Both the position numbers and the translations under genes were made by a program. From Chamaecrista fasciculata (taxonomy: Eukaryota; Streptophyta; Magnoliopsida; Fabales; Fabaceae): a DNA stretch of 64,000 nucleotides. The stretch's first letter is position 1; each line of letters opens with the position of its first letter. The DNA is taken from positions 1-64,000 of the forward strand of contig QANZ01021122.1 of NCBI GenBank assembly GCA_003254925.1, in the 5' to 3' direction. Shown here one piece after another: positions 1-11,085 of this stretch. The notes beneath the pieces were generated by a model, which saw only the letters and a list, made by a program, of their open reading frames with translations, ran no database searches and was not told where the DNA came from.

Positions 1-358
1 TGGTCATTATGTATTAATTATATTAATTAAAATAAAAAGAAAAATATACCTCAAATCAGAGTCGCACAAGTCGCACAGGCACAAATTGAACTTTGAAGAC
101 TTCTCAGTTCTCACGCACACCACTGAAGACTGAAGCTACTACCCTTCTCACCGTCCAAATTCCACAAGAGTCGCACAAGCCTCTGCTTTTCGCCCTTCCT
201 CAGACTTCGGACTCAGAGTTCGGCCGCTTCCTCTGTCAACAATTGAAGAAAAAGAGTTGAGTTTAGTTGCAGAGAAGTGAAAAAAAACTCAGATCTAAGG
301 AGAATCACGAATTCAAGTTGAAGGTTAGATTTTACCTTTCTAGTTTTGTGCTTTTGCT
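1..358. other. Left flank of the hAT element, no gene recognised
   Basis: The stretch has several 'gtcgcac' motifs and pyrimidine-rich blocks and resembles promoter or 5' leader sequence. No reading frame of a known family is present. It stops at the terminal repeat of the hAT element at about 359. It does not resemble the F-box sequence that lies beyond the other end of that element, so the two flanks do not look like one interrupted gene. Confidence 0.4.
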
Positions 359-466
359 CATGGTTGCAAATTGCGGACCGCATCACAAATTGCGGCCACA
401 ATATTGCGGTTGCGGAGGGCAACGCAACCGCATCACACCGCAATTGCGGTGTGACTGATTTTCACA

Positions 467-3400
467 TTGGACGGTGCTCCTAGTAATGACATTGGTTGGC
501 ATTTTGGGGAACTCGTGGCGGGCAATAGGAACAATGTCAAGTGCAAACTTTGTGGAAAAATAATAAAGGGCGGCATTACTCGATTGAAGCAACATATAGC
601 CCACTTTAAAGGACAAGTTGCAAGTTGTCCTAGTGTTGATACAAGGACAGGATAGAGTATGATGAGTCTTCTTAAAGATGGCAAAGAAAAAAAAAGAGAC
701 AGCAAAAAAAGAAAAGAAGAATTTGAAGCACACATAAGAGGCGATGATGATAATGATGATGATGACAGAGAAGGCTTTCTTGATGAGAACACACAAATGA
801 GAAGAGCTATGGAAGAAAGCATGAGATCCCAACAAGAATGGGAAGACAAACAAAGTTTCAGACAACAAACGGGGGGAAGACAAAATGTGTATGAAGAAGG
901 TGGAGGCTTTCGAGGTGGTAGTGAGGCCAGTAGAATACGGATGTCTGAAACAGTCCAAAATTTAAGATCTACTAATATTGATCTTGTAAGAAGCAAGAGT
1001 GTGAAGCAACCTAAAGTTTCAACTGGAATTATAAAAACTCTAAGGAAGAAAATAGGAGAAGCGGTCGGGAAATTTATAATATATGAGCGTCTTCCTATGA
1101 GCATTGTAGAATCTCCCTGGTTACATAATCTTCTCACTACAGCTGCTGAAATAGGTACAAAAGTTAAATATCCCACTCGTTATGAAATTTCTGAAAATTA
1201 TTTAGAACTTGAGTATAATGCTACAAAACAGTGGATAGAAACTTTGAAACCAACGTGGGAGGAAAGGGGTGTGACAATTATGTGTGATGGTTGGACTGAT
1301 AGTATAAACCACACTCACATTATCAATTTTCTAGTCTACTATAGTAAAGGAACAATTTTTCTTAAATCCGTTGACTGTTCTATAGTTGAAAGTCGAAACA
1401 CTGACTTTTACTTCCAGTTACTTGATCAAGTAGTAGAGGAAGTTGGAGAACAGTATGTAGTCCAAGTGGTTACCGATAATGAAGCAGCCTTGAAATTAGC
1501 TGGAAAAAAATTGATGGAGAAAAGGCCTCATATCTATTGGTCACCTTGTGCTGCTCACTGTCTAGATTTGTGTTTGGAGGATATTGGAAAAAGGCCCAAT
1601 GTGCAAACTGTATTAGACAGTGCAAAGATAGTGACATCCTTCATTTATAATCACGTTTGGATTGTCAGTTTAATGAAGGAATTTACTGGGGGTCGGGATA
1701 TTATACGTCCTGCTATCACTCGATTTGCTACTCAATTCTTACAGTTGCAGTCTATTGTGAATCAAAGGCAGCCACTGAAAAATATGTTCAGGTTTGAGAA
1801 GTTCAAAAAGTCAAAATACGGGAAGGAAAAATCTGGCCCAGCATATGAGGCAAAAAAAGTTGTTTTAAGCACAAACTTTTGGACCAAGGCCCAGGATATA
1901 ATGAAAGTATTTGAACCTATTGTTAAGGTTTTAAGATTAGTGGATGGGGATGAAAAACCAACTATGGGGTTCATTTACGAGGCAGTCGATAGAGCTAAAC
2001 GAGCAATCGAGCAAAATTGTCGCTATCATACACATTATAATGCAATTGTAGATAGAAGGTGGAGGTTTCTACATTCAGATTTGCATTCTGCAGGTAAATC
2101 TCAGTCTATTATTTATAATTAATTTGTTATAGGACTTTACAATTTTTCATATGTAATTGATTTTGTTTTTTTTAGGCTATTTTCTCAATCATCAATTTCA
2201 ATATGGAGTTAAACATGGTCGTGATGTGTACAAAGAAACCATGGAAGAAACAAGAAAAGTAATAACTAAATTGGGAAGGGATGTTGACTTTCAAGTGAGA
2301 GCTATAAATCAGGTTGTCATATATACACACACATTGGAAGTTTTATTATAATTAATTATTATCTAACATATAATAGTGATTCTATACTTACACTTCATTA
2401 TATGATATTACACAGATAATGTTGTTCAAGGATAAAGAAGAAACCTTTGGCACACCACTAGCTCAAAGAGCATGGGCTCAAATGAATCCTGGTATGTGTT
2501 TTATTGTTATCAATTTTTATATAAGTGTATCTTTTCTTTTTCTTTTTCTTTATATATATATAATATGTTATAATTAGCTATTTAGCTTATTTTGTGTTAT
2601 TTATTTTTAAATAGCTGATTGGTGGCTAATGTATGGTTCATGTGCTCCTGAGCTTCAAGAAATTGCAATCAAAGTTCTTAGCCAGACGACATCAGCCACA
2701 AATTGTGAAAGAAATTGGAGTACATTTAGTTACATCCATACAAAGACAAGAAATAGGCTGAAGTATAAAAAATTACAAAAACTTGTCTATTCTTTCTACA
2801 ATATGAAATTGAAAATGAGATACAGCATGAGAAGAAGTCAAGAAGAAATCGATAATAGTTTCAACCCAATCAATCTTGACTACATATTTCAAGATGATGA
2901 TCTATTATCCCAATGGATTGAGGAGAGAGAAAACCCATTGTTAGATGGGGTTCAGAATGCAGAATGGCTCCCAAGAGAGGATACTGATGATGAAGATATA
3001 GAGGGTGGTGGTGATAATGATGAAGATTCTGGTGGTAATACTCAGAGTGGGAATGGTTTGAGCCCACCAAGCAATGATAGTGGTAATAATGGTGATAATG
3101 GAGAGGGTAACAATGCAGAAAGTACTCATGATTTTGATGAGTATAGACAACAAGACCCATATCTAGATGTTCCCCATTCTATGCGTGGTGATTTTGTTAT
3201 TGATATGACATTAGGTCCAAATAGGGATCATCCTGATAGGACAGCTGGAGAAAGTAGTAGAGATGAGTCTCGATCTAAAAGAGGAAGAAGACAAAGAATT
3301 GGTATATCTGAAGAATCTTCTGATTCCAATATTTCACAGAGTTTTAGTAATTTTAGCATTGATGACTCGTATCAAAGTAGTCAAGGTTATCCACCATTTC

Positions 3401-3737
3401 ATCATCAACCATACTATCATCCACCATTTCATCATCAACCATACTATCAACCACCGCCATATTATCAACCACCACCATATTATCAACAAGCTCATTATCA
3501 TCAGGTTCCAAATGTTCATCATGACCAACCTATGGAAAATCAATCAAGTGGGCAGTTCGGTGATTATATTTTTGGACAAGGTATTATTATACAAATAATT
3601 AACTCATTAATTTTTATCATTATATTTTTATAGTTATGTTTTAATTATTAGTTTTACATGTTATTGCAGGACATAGTACTGATAATCAAAGTGAAAGTGG
3701 AGATTATGTTCCTCCACGCCATTCAACTATGTGGTGA
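467..3737 (+). pseudogene. hAT transposase (BED zinc finger, DUF659, hAT dimerisation), one nonsense codon
   Basis: Five exons fit GT-AG rules and keep phase: 467-2093, 2176-2312, 2416-2491, 2615-3580, 3670-3737, about 957 codons. The N-terminus carries a BED finger with C26, C29, H43 and H46 in the frame NVKCKLCGK...RLKQHIAHF. The middle matches DUF659 (MCDGWTD, TDNEAALKLAG, CAAHCLDL). The C-terminus holds the hAT dimerisation motif (CERNWSTFSYIHTKTRNRL), an acidic Gly/Asp/Asn stretch, and a His/Tyr/Pro/Gln-rich tail encoded by tandem 'ccaccatattatcaa'-like units. Two defects: no ATG precedes the BED domain (the frame opens with TTG at 467), and TAG at 653-655 separates BED from the rest. 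The first ATG after the stop is at 659. A protein starting there would lack the BED domain. All downstream exons remain open, so the copy decayed recently or the TAG is a sequence error. Confidence 0.85.
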
Positions 3738-3835
3738 CAAGTTTTTAGGTAATGTAAATGCTTCTTATGACTCATAAGTATATTAGTATGTTTAATTTTT
3801 CAAATGTGACATTTTGTGCATATTTTAAAAAATTC

Positions 3836-3940
3836 ACGACCGCAGCGACCGCAACCCGCATCGTAACACCCGCAGTACCCGCAACCGCAGTGACCGCAAC
3901 GTAACCGCAACCGCAACCGCAACCGCAATTTGCATCCCCG
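3836..3940. repeat. 3' subterminal CCGCAA repeat array of the hAT element
   Basis: About 100 bp of degenerate tandem units (ccgcaacc, cgcagtac, then ccgcaa four times in a row) lead to the terminal repeat. The same array occurs in reverse at 4508-4603 and a shorter version lies at 361-450. Such clustered subterminal motifs are where hAT transposases normally bind. Unlike the AT-rich surroundings, the array is dense in CG and CNG sites. Confidence 0.8.
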
Positions 3941-4507
3941 GATGCATGTGTGTCTGCAAGGCCTGGAAATCCATCATCGCAAATCATGCTTTTATTATGT
4001 CGCATCATCAACATCTTCAAACCAACGCCAATTCCTCCCTTTTCTTCCACCTTCTTGATCACATTGTCTACTCACTCTATTCAGACGATGATGAAGCCCT
4101 TAGGGTTTTCCAATTACCAATACCACCAACCCATCCATCCGACGACATCTTTGGTCTTTTGGCGTTAGTTGGCACTTGCAATGGCCTTGTGTGTTTTGCT
4201 AACTACTCAACATCAGCTTACATTTGGATTTGGAACCCTAATATTTACAAATATCTCATTCTTCCTAAACCCTCACTCAAAACCCAAAGGGGTGTCAATG
4301 GAGTTTCTTATGGGTTCGGTTTTAATTCTCGAGACCTTGATTTCAAAGTTGTCAGATTTGTCTATTTTGGCTACCCAGAAACTAGTTCTCAAGTTGAGAT
4401 TTACTCTCTTGCTGCTCATTCTTGGAGAACCATCACTGTTGCACCTCTTCCATTTGGCATTTCTCAGACAGAAAACAAGTTTGTGAATGGGGTACTGCAC
4501 TGGCTAG
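3941..4507 (+). pseudogene. F-box protein fragment (end of F-box and start of FBA domain)
   Basis: An open frame from the first base reads CVCKAWKSIIANHAFI (end of an F-box), then LVGTCNGLVCFANY, WNPNIYKYLILPKPS, YGFGFNSRDLDFKVV and VEIYSLAAHSWRTI, ending at FVNGVLHWLA. This is the usual order of the plant F-box associated (FBA) family. Both the N-terminal start and the C-terminal half are missing, cut exactly at the ends of two inverted hAT copies. The fragment belongs to the same subfamily as the decayed copies at 9.5 and 11.1 kb. It has no start codon or promoter of its own. Confidence 0.85.
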
Positions 4508-6093
4508 CGGGGATGCAAATTGCGGTTGCGGTTACGTTGCGGTCACTGCGGTTGCGGGTACTGCGGGTGTTACGATGCGGGTTGCGGTCGCTGCGGTCGT
4601 GAATTTTTTAAAATATGCACAAAATGTTCACATTTGAAAAATTAAACATACTAATATACTTATGAGTCATAAGAAGCATTTACATTACCTAAAAACTTGT
4701 CACCACATAGTTGAATGGCGTGGAGGAACATAATCTCCACTTTCACTTTGATTATCAGTACTATGTCCTTCAATAACATGTAAAACTAATAATTAAAACA
4801 TAACTATAAAAATATAATGATAAAAATTAATGAGTTAATTATTTGTATAATAATACCTTGTCCAAAAATATAATCACCGAACTGCCCACTTGATTGATTT
4901 TCCATAGGTTGGTCATGATGAACATTTGGAACCTGATGATAATGAGCTTGTTGATAATATGGTGGTGGTTGATAATATGGCAGTGGTTGATAGTATGGTT
5001 GATGATGAAATGGTGGATAATAGTATGGTTGATGATGAAATGGTGGATAACCTTGACTACTTTGATACGAGTCATCAATGCTAAAATTACTAAAACTCTG
5101 TGAAATATTGGAATCAGAAGATTCTTCAGATATACCAATTCTTTGTCTTCTTCCTCTTTTAGATCAAGACTCATCTCTACTACTTTGTCCAGCTGTCCTA
5201 TCAGGATGATCCCTATTTGGACCTAATGTCATATCAATAACAAAATCACCACGCATAGAATGGGGAACATCTAGATATGGGTCTTGTTGTCTATACTCAT
5301 CAAAATCATGAGTACTTTCTGCATTGTTACCCTCTCCATTATCACCATTATTACCACTACTCAAACCATTCCCACTCTGAGTATTACCACCAGAATCTTC
5401 ATCATTATCACCACCACCCTCTATATCTTCATCATCAGTATCCTCTCTTGGGAGCCATTCTGCATTCTGAACTCCATCTAACAATGGGTTTTCTCTCTCC
5501 TCAATCCATTGGGATAATAGATCATCATCTTGAAATATGTAGTCAAGATTGATTGGGTTGAAACTATTGTCGATTTCTTCTTGATTTCTTCTCATGCTGT
5601 ATCTCATTTTCAATTTCATATTGTAGAAAGAATAGACAAGTTTTTGTAATTTTTTATACTTCAGCCTATTTCTTGTCTTTGTATGGATGTAACTAAATGT
5701 ACTCCAATTTCTTTCACAATTTGTGGCTGATGTCGTCTGGCTAAGAACTTTGATTGCAATTTCTTGAAGCTCAGGAGCACATGAACCATACATTAGCCAC
5801 CAATCAGCTATTTAAAAATAAATAACACAAAATAAGCTAAATAGCTAATTATAACATATTATATATATATAAAGAAAAAGAAAAAGAAAAGATACACTTA
5901 TATAAAAATTGATAACAATAAAACACATACCAGGATTCATTTGAGCCCATGCTCTTTGAGCTAGTGGTGTGCCAAAGGTTTCTTCTTTATCCTTGAACAA
6001 CATTATCTGTGTAATATCATATAATGAAGTGTAAGTATAGAATCACTATTATATGTTAGATAATAATTAATTATAATAAAACTTCCAATGTGT
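4508..6093 (-). mobile_element. Inverted 3' part of a second hAT copy
   Basis: From the terminal repeat (cggggatgcaaattgcgg at 4508-4525) the sequence is the reverse complement of 2330-3940 of the first hAT element, with few differences. Homology stops abruptly at about 6093, inside the intron after exon 2, so the 5' half is absent. The 8 bp outside the terminal repeat are ctggctag. The two copies point their 3' ends at each other across the 567-bp F-box fragment. Confidence 0.9.
4700..6005 (-). pseudogene. hAT transposase C-terminal exons, truncated copy
   Basis: Equivalents of exon 5 (about 4700-4768), exon 4 (to 5807) and exon 3 (about 5930-6005) of the neighbouring transposase are present in reverse. 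The dimerisation motif is intact. A CGA arginine codon has become TGA near 5165, a C-to-T change at a CG site, and short in-frame deletions remove a few residues of the Ser/Asn-rich segment and one tail repeat. The acceptor before the last exon reads AAG instead of CAG. Everything upstream of exon 3 is lost, so this copy cannot encode a transposase. Confidence 0.85.
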
Positions 6094-6279
6094 CACGTTA
6101 TATGAAGTGCAGTATAAATGTGACAGTATTGATATTGTTGAATTAGTAGAATTACCTTATTTATTAGTATACTATTGCCCTCTTGTAGAAGTTTTATTCA
6201 GCTGATTGTGGTAGTTATGCAGATTGCATCTTTGTTATGGGCTTAACGAGCAACATCTAGTTATGGGCATATTGAGCAC

Positions 6280-6945
6280 ACCTCAGAAGTTTATTAGCTA
6301 TTAGCTATGAAGCCACCTAGGTTGTTCAACACCAGCTATCCCTACCTTTCTTTTATACACCCATTTAAACCCTAATACCCTTCTATTTTTTAGTGTTTTT
6401 TTTTTGCAGAGCTGCCAAGTCTTATTTTTAAGTAGGCTGTCAATTTCCTCGTCCATGGCTGCCAACCATTTCTTTGCATTTGGACCAGAAACTGCTTCAT
6501 TAAAACAAGTGGGTTCATCCTCATTATATTATTGATTCTTGTGCAGTAAGCAGGGCATAAGCTTTAGTATTTACCTCTGGTTCATCAATTAATCTCACTG
6601 GTTTTCTCACTTCTCTTCTTACCCTATCCTTTGCTTCTGAATATTTCTGAACAACCTCTATTCTAACCGGGCTAACAGGGGTTGTTTAGACAGATATGGG
6701 TAGTGGATCTGTATTTTGACTAATTTCAGTGGATTCCACTAAAGTGGGTTGTGTTCTTGCTGCTATTTCTGCTTGGACTGAATCATCTGGTGGCTTCTAA
6801 GAATTTGCACAAGGAATAGAAGGGATGGTAGTTTGTGTAGAGTTTATAAGGTCAGATTCATTAAAGATTACATTCCTACTGAGAATGACCTTTTTAGATT
6901 CTAAATTCCACAATTTATAGCCTAGAATTCCTAAAAACCAGTTTC
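6280..6945 (-). pseudogene. Ty1/copia pol relic (integrase end to start of reverse transcriptase)
   Basis: Read on the minus strand, three conserved copia segments occur in order. GYKLWNLESKKVILSRNVIF (end of integrase) lies near 6930-6845. RKPVRLIDEPEV (the linker) lies near 6610-6560. DEPTCFNEAV, KKWLAAMDEEIDSL and GFKWVYKRKVG (start of reverse transcriptase) lie near 6520-6310. Several stops and frameshifts break the frame. No LTR was recognised nearby. Confidence 0.75.
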
Positions 6946-7928
6946 AATTTTTGTTAATCATTGATAAAATGAAATAAAAACCATCAAATGCAATTTGAGT
7001 TTCAGACTTTCAGTTGTATGTTACTTGTTATCTGACTGTTTAACAAGTTAAATTTTGAGATAAGTTGCTTTCAAAGACTCTTGAAATAATTCTGTGACTT
7101 AATTGTTTTAGTTTACTGATTCAACAAGTTATGTATTTAACTTGTGGTTTGTCTGGACTCCAACATTTTGTTTATTATGTATACTTGTCCCTATCATTTG
7201 ACTCAACAAGCTATATTGAAATCCATATAAAACAAACAGTTTTGTTGTTTTGGCATAACTTATCTCTATCATTTATAAAACAAACAGTTTCACAGTAAGA
7301 ATTATGCAACATTTAAAATCTTAATGTTTTCCATTGGCTATTTCTCTTGTACGATGGAAACACCAATTCTTTGAGCATAAAAGGAGCCTTCTAAAAGCAG
7401 ATAAGTCACTTACAAGAATATGTCAAAGTGTATAAAAGAAAATTTCTAATTTATTATGTTATAAATTATGCCTTTTGTTTTGCTTGATGAGGTTGAGAGG
7501 CGTGTCTGAAAATATCTCAATGTTGGAAGGAGAAATTAACATTGTTTTCCTTTGACAAACAAAGCAAATTATGATATGTTTTTGAAGATGTTAGTGTAGA
7601 AGCTTGATAATTGGCATAATTTGTCTGTCCTTGATAATTGGTAACTAATAGAACTTGTTAATGCTCAGCAATCATTCCTGATTATAACAAGTTTTTGAAA
7701 TAAAAAAAAAATCATTTACAATATTATCCCTACATCTACTACATTACAAGAATTCTAGTTTGTAATGGGAAGGATGTAGTGAAAAAAACAGAGGTTTCTT
7801 CTTCTGCATGAATCGAACTCCAAAGTCTCACAAGAAAAAGATTTTGCAAAATTTCTACTGCTAAAGATAGATTCAATTGTAAGAAAAAGTTTTATAAACT
7901 ACGGATGAAAAAGGTATCATCAAGTTTT
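6946..7928. other. Gene-free stretch, decayed F-box 3' flank
   Basis: No open frame of a known family. Parts of 7000-7400 resemble 10130-10520 and 10860-11010 (shared phrases such as 'gagcataaaaggagccttctaaaagcag' versus 'agaataaaggaatcctctggaaaaacag'). This suggests repeated duplication of an F-box unit together with its 3' flank. Confidence 0.4.
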
Positions 7929-8020
7929 CTTTGGTTTTGGCTTTGATTCTTGAAACCATAATTTCAAATTTGTTATATTTGCCACTTTTCTTGACTCCCA
8001 AACTACTATTTGTCAAGGAC
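7929..8020 (+). pseudogene. Small F-box/FBA relic
   Basis: The short frame GFGFDS*NHNFKFV is the FBA motif seen in the neighbouring copies as YGFGFNSRDLDFKVV. It carries a stop codon and is followed by frameshifted sequence. Only about 30 codons are recognisable. Confidence 0.5.
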
Positions 8021-8159
8021 TAAAAATGACTCTAATTGGAAATTTTAGGGGCTAAATTTTGTATTTATATCTTTCAGGACTATGTTGAGAGATGTGTTAT
8101 CTTTCAGTGACTTGATTTTACATATTTTAGGACTAAATTATCAATTTATTCTTGAGTTT

Positions 8160-8522
8160 ACATGACAATATTCTCCATAAAAAGTAATGACAGCAAAATT
8201 GTTAAAGACTCACAGTCACATTCGTTGGCAACAATTTTGAAGTCAATTCAGATTTAGTATACAACAAACTAGTTAGATTCATTAATCACGGATCCTCACA
8301 TTGGTTTTGGTTCTTAATTAGCAATTGAAAATGAAAAAAAGTGATGTCTTGTGTCTCTTGGTAACTGTAAGCCATGTAATTATTATTATTATTTTCTTCC
8401 AATCAAATCGGGCAGTGCTAGATAGAGATGTTGCCACAACAAGAATTGTGAATTATAATTATATAGCATCAATTGTTAGAATTGATCAAAATATGAAATT
8501 TTTGAAACAAAATTTACAATAA
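8160..8522 (+). repeat. First copy of a duplicated F-box upstream region
   Basis: From 'gacaatattctccataaaaag' through 'ggatcctcacattggttttgg' to the short frame after ATG 8330 (KSDVLCLLVT), this segment is repeated at about 9168-9425 with moderate divergence. In the second copy it leads into an F-box frame. In this copy the downstream gene is replaced by the foldback element that starts at 8549. Confidence 0.6.
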
Positions 8523-8548
8523 ACAAACATAGGAGATATAATTGGAAA

Positions 8549-9083
8549 GGTTAAAGGGTCATTTTGGTCCTAAATGTATGCCCTAATGTTTATTTTGGTC
8601 CATTATGTTTCAAAATGTTCAAAGTGGTCCTAAATGTTTGCAAAATGTTTCATTTTGGTCCCAGCTATTGATTATGGCTTGTTTCATGTTCAAATGTGAC
8701 GAATTTAGAGTTACGTATTGTACTCGAATAGTACTTTCTCTATTCAATTAAGGTCGTCAGAAAACGAGGTCAAATTGGTCTTAAAAGTAGACCTTTTATT
8801 TTAGGGTCAAACAAGTAAAGTTGATTATATATCCTCTCGTTTCAAATTCGAAAGCAACGAATTCAGAGCTACGAGTTTCTCTTAACAAGTCCTTTGAACT
8901 TGAAATGAGATGAGAGAAATATGACCAAATTCAATAATTTGAGTCCAAAATGAAGCATTTTACCAATATTTAGGACCAAAATGAATCATTTTGTCAACAT
9001 TTAGGACCAATTTAAACATTTTGAAACATAATGGACCAAAATGAACATAAGGGTATACATTTAGGACCAAAATGAACCTTTTA
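8549..9083. mobile_element. MULE-like foldback element ('ggtcattttggtcc' family)
   Basis: The arms are inverted copies: the left begins ggttaaagggtcattttgg and the right, read backwards, ggtaaaaggttcattttgg. Both continue through 'tcctaaatgtatgccc'. The flanks are aattggaaa (8540-8548) and aattgaaaa (9084-9092), 8 of 9 matching, as expected of a 9-bp target duplication. No coding sequence inside. Confidence 0.75.
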
Positions 9084-9167
9084 CCAATTGAAAATTAATA
9101 TAAAGTTTGAAAACAAAATTGGTATTTTTGCCTTTTATTAGTTGTGACAGTGGGACAGCAACCGATT

Positions 9168-9440
9168 TGACAATATTCTCCATAAAAAGTGCCAGTAAAT
9201 TATTAAAGAAGACTCACACTCAGCTTTATTGGCAACAATTTCAAAGTTAATTCAGATTTATTATAAAACAAACCAGTTAGATGCATGAATCAAGGATCCT
9301 CACATTGGTTTTGGTTCTTATATAGAAATTAAAAATGAAAAAAGTGCAGGGTATATCGTGTCTCTTGTTGACTGCAATTCACTTAGTTATTATAACTTCT
9401 TTCTTCCAATCAAATTGACCTTTAGCGACAACAAGTATTG
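9168..9440 (+). repeat. Second copy of the duplicated F-box upstream region
   Basis: Matches 8160-8430, including the phrase 'atcctcacattggttttgg' and the small frame beginning ATGAAAAAAGTG. It precedes the F-box pseudogene at 9548 by about 100 bp and probably contains remains of its promoter. Confidence 0.6.
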
Positions 9441-9547
9441 TGATTATATTATCTAACATCACTCACAAGAGTAAATAACAAAATTAACAAAGAACTGCTT
9501 TATATTATCTAACTACACTAACTGTTTTCTTCTCCTTTGATGAAACA

Positions 9548-10130
9548 ATGTCTGAATATTTCCCTCTAGAAGTTATAGCAGGGATTCTTCAGAGACTACC
9601 CCTCGAGACTCTTTTTCCACCTTCAAACTGTGAGTGGCACATGTGCTGGAGGTCCCAGGTACTATGATGAATTTTACTCACTCTATTCAGATGATGACCA
9701 AGCAGATAGCCTCTCCTTTTTCATGTTCCCACCCTTCCATATACCCCATACCAGTGATTTCTTTTGGAGGATAGTTGGCACTTGCAATGGCCTTGTGTGT
9801 ATTACTGACTATTATGTATCAAATTATGCTGATGTTGTTATTATGAATCCATGTATTCGCAAATATGTCATACTTCCTGAACCATCACTCACCTTCAATA
9901 GTACCATCCCTGTGGATGGAACTCGATGGCGTCACTATGAGGTTTCTTATGGGTTTGGCTATGAGTCTCAAAACCATGATTTTAAGGAGTCAGCTTTGGA
10001 GGTACCATTTTTCAAGAATGAATTCACTTTCTGTGATTCGTAGAAAGAATTCTTCTTCTTTCCATCAAGATCTTTCATGTATCAGGGCAATGTGTAAAGA
10101 TGTAATGTTATAGAATCATGGACTCCAAAG
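9548..10130 (+). pseudogene. F-box/FBA pseudogene
   Basis: ATG at 9548 opens SEYFPLEVIAGILQRLPLETL, the first half of an F-box. A deletion then removes the rest of the box and shifts frame. From about 9675 another frame gives YSLYSDDDQADS, IVGTCNGLVCITDY, MNPCIRKYVILPEPS and YEVSYGFGYESQNHDF, the FBA start. It ends at a stop near 10040, after which related sequence continues for about 100 bp in a third frame. A functional member would continue for another 150-200 codons. The copy is dead. Confidence 0.8.
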
Positions 10131-11070
10131 TTTCATTTTCAATTTATTCAACAAGCTGTTTATTTAGTTTGTGGGTTCGCATTGTGCTTCCCAGCATTTT
10201 TTATGATTTCGATTTGGTCCTTATTTGTTCGACTGAGTCTTGTGTCTCTCTTAGGAGTTATGATTGTCCTCAGGTTTATCTTATATAATGTGATGGAAAA
10301 GTACTATTATGTTGTTACTTGTTATGATCAAGAAGACAATGGACCTTGATGATTTTATGTACATGCATTTAATTGTAGTCGCACTTTAACAAGCTTTGTA
10401 ACAAAATAAAATCATAACTCTTTTGTGTGTCTCCAATTCTATGTGAACTTCAACTCAACAATTCTTTAAGAATAAAGGAATCCTCTGGAAAAACAGAAAG
10501 GTCACTACATGATTAGGCCTAATGGAAAATGCTAGTTGAATGTGTAGACTAATAGCAACCATGATACTTATAAATTAATAATGATTAGTTGGGTTTTGGT
10601 CTCACTATGTACATGTAACAAGATCTCACAAGCACTTCAGCTTCAAATCATAGTTAATCTTAGCCAAGGAGACGTTAATCTGCACAGAGCCATGAAAATA
10701 ACTAAAACAATGAGAATGATATGATCTGTTTTTGAGAAACTGAGAGCTATTTATAGTTGGGGATTATCATAGTAGAACTATTTTTTTTTACATTAAACCT
10801 GAATTTGTGAATTGTGATTATCAAAAAGACAGTGAACCTTTATAATTATTTTTATATGTTTCCTTGGCCTAACTTGTGTGTCATTGGTAAGAACTATGAG
10901 AGGCACTCTAAAAGCACTTGTAAGAACTATGCAACTGCTTTCATTGACTGAATGTATGTGCCCTATTCCATGTAAACACCACTTGAAAATTCTTTCATGA
11001 ACATTTTGAGGATTCTTTATTTATTTACAGTCCCTAGGATTGCCCTGAGTCTTGTCTCTTGGTTTCTTCT
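10131..11070. other. Intergenic, duplicated F-box 3' flank
   Basis: No gene seen. Two stretches (around 10440-10520 and 10870-11000) are related to each other and to 7340-7440, so at least three decayed copies of the same 3' flank are present. Confidence 0.4.
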
Positions 11071-11085
11071 GATGTCAAAACGACA

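Larger units (their letters stand above)
359..3940 (+). mobile_element. hAT transposon, nearly full length
   Basis: The right end reads, on the minus strand, CGGGGATGCAAATTGCGG. The left end at 359-376 reads CATGGTTGCAAATTGCGG, so 15 of 18 terminal bases match. Just inside both ends lie GC-rich arrays built from GCGGTTGCGG / CCGCAACCGC units, typical of subterminal transposase-binding repeats. Between them is a five-exon BED-DUF659-hAT dimerisation transposase gene. The 8 bp outside the ends (cttttgct left, gatgcatg right) do not match, so no target duplication survives. Either the ends were rearranged or the left boundary is off by some bases. The superfamily call rests on the protein and is secure; the exact left end is less so. 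Confidence 0.85.

Noticed and set aside
3836..3940. CCGCAA-type tandem units as a CRISPR or minisatellite array
   Set aside because: Units are degenerate, lack spacers, and lie exactly at hAT termini in three places, so they are subterminal repeats of the transposon.
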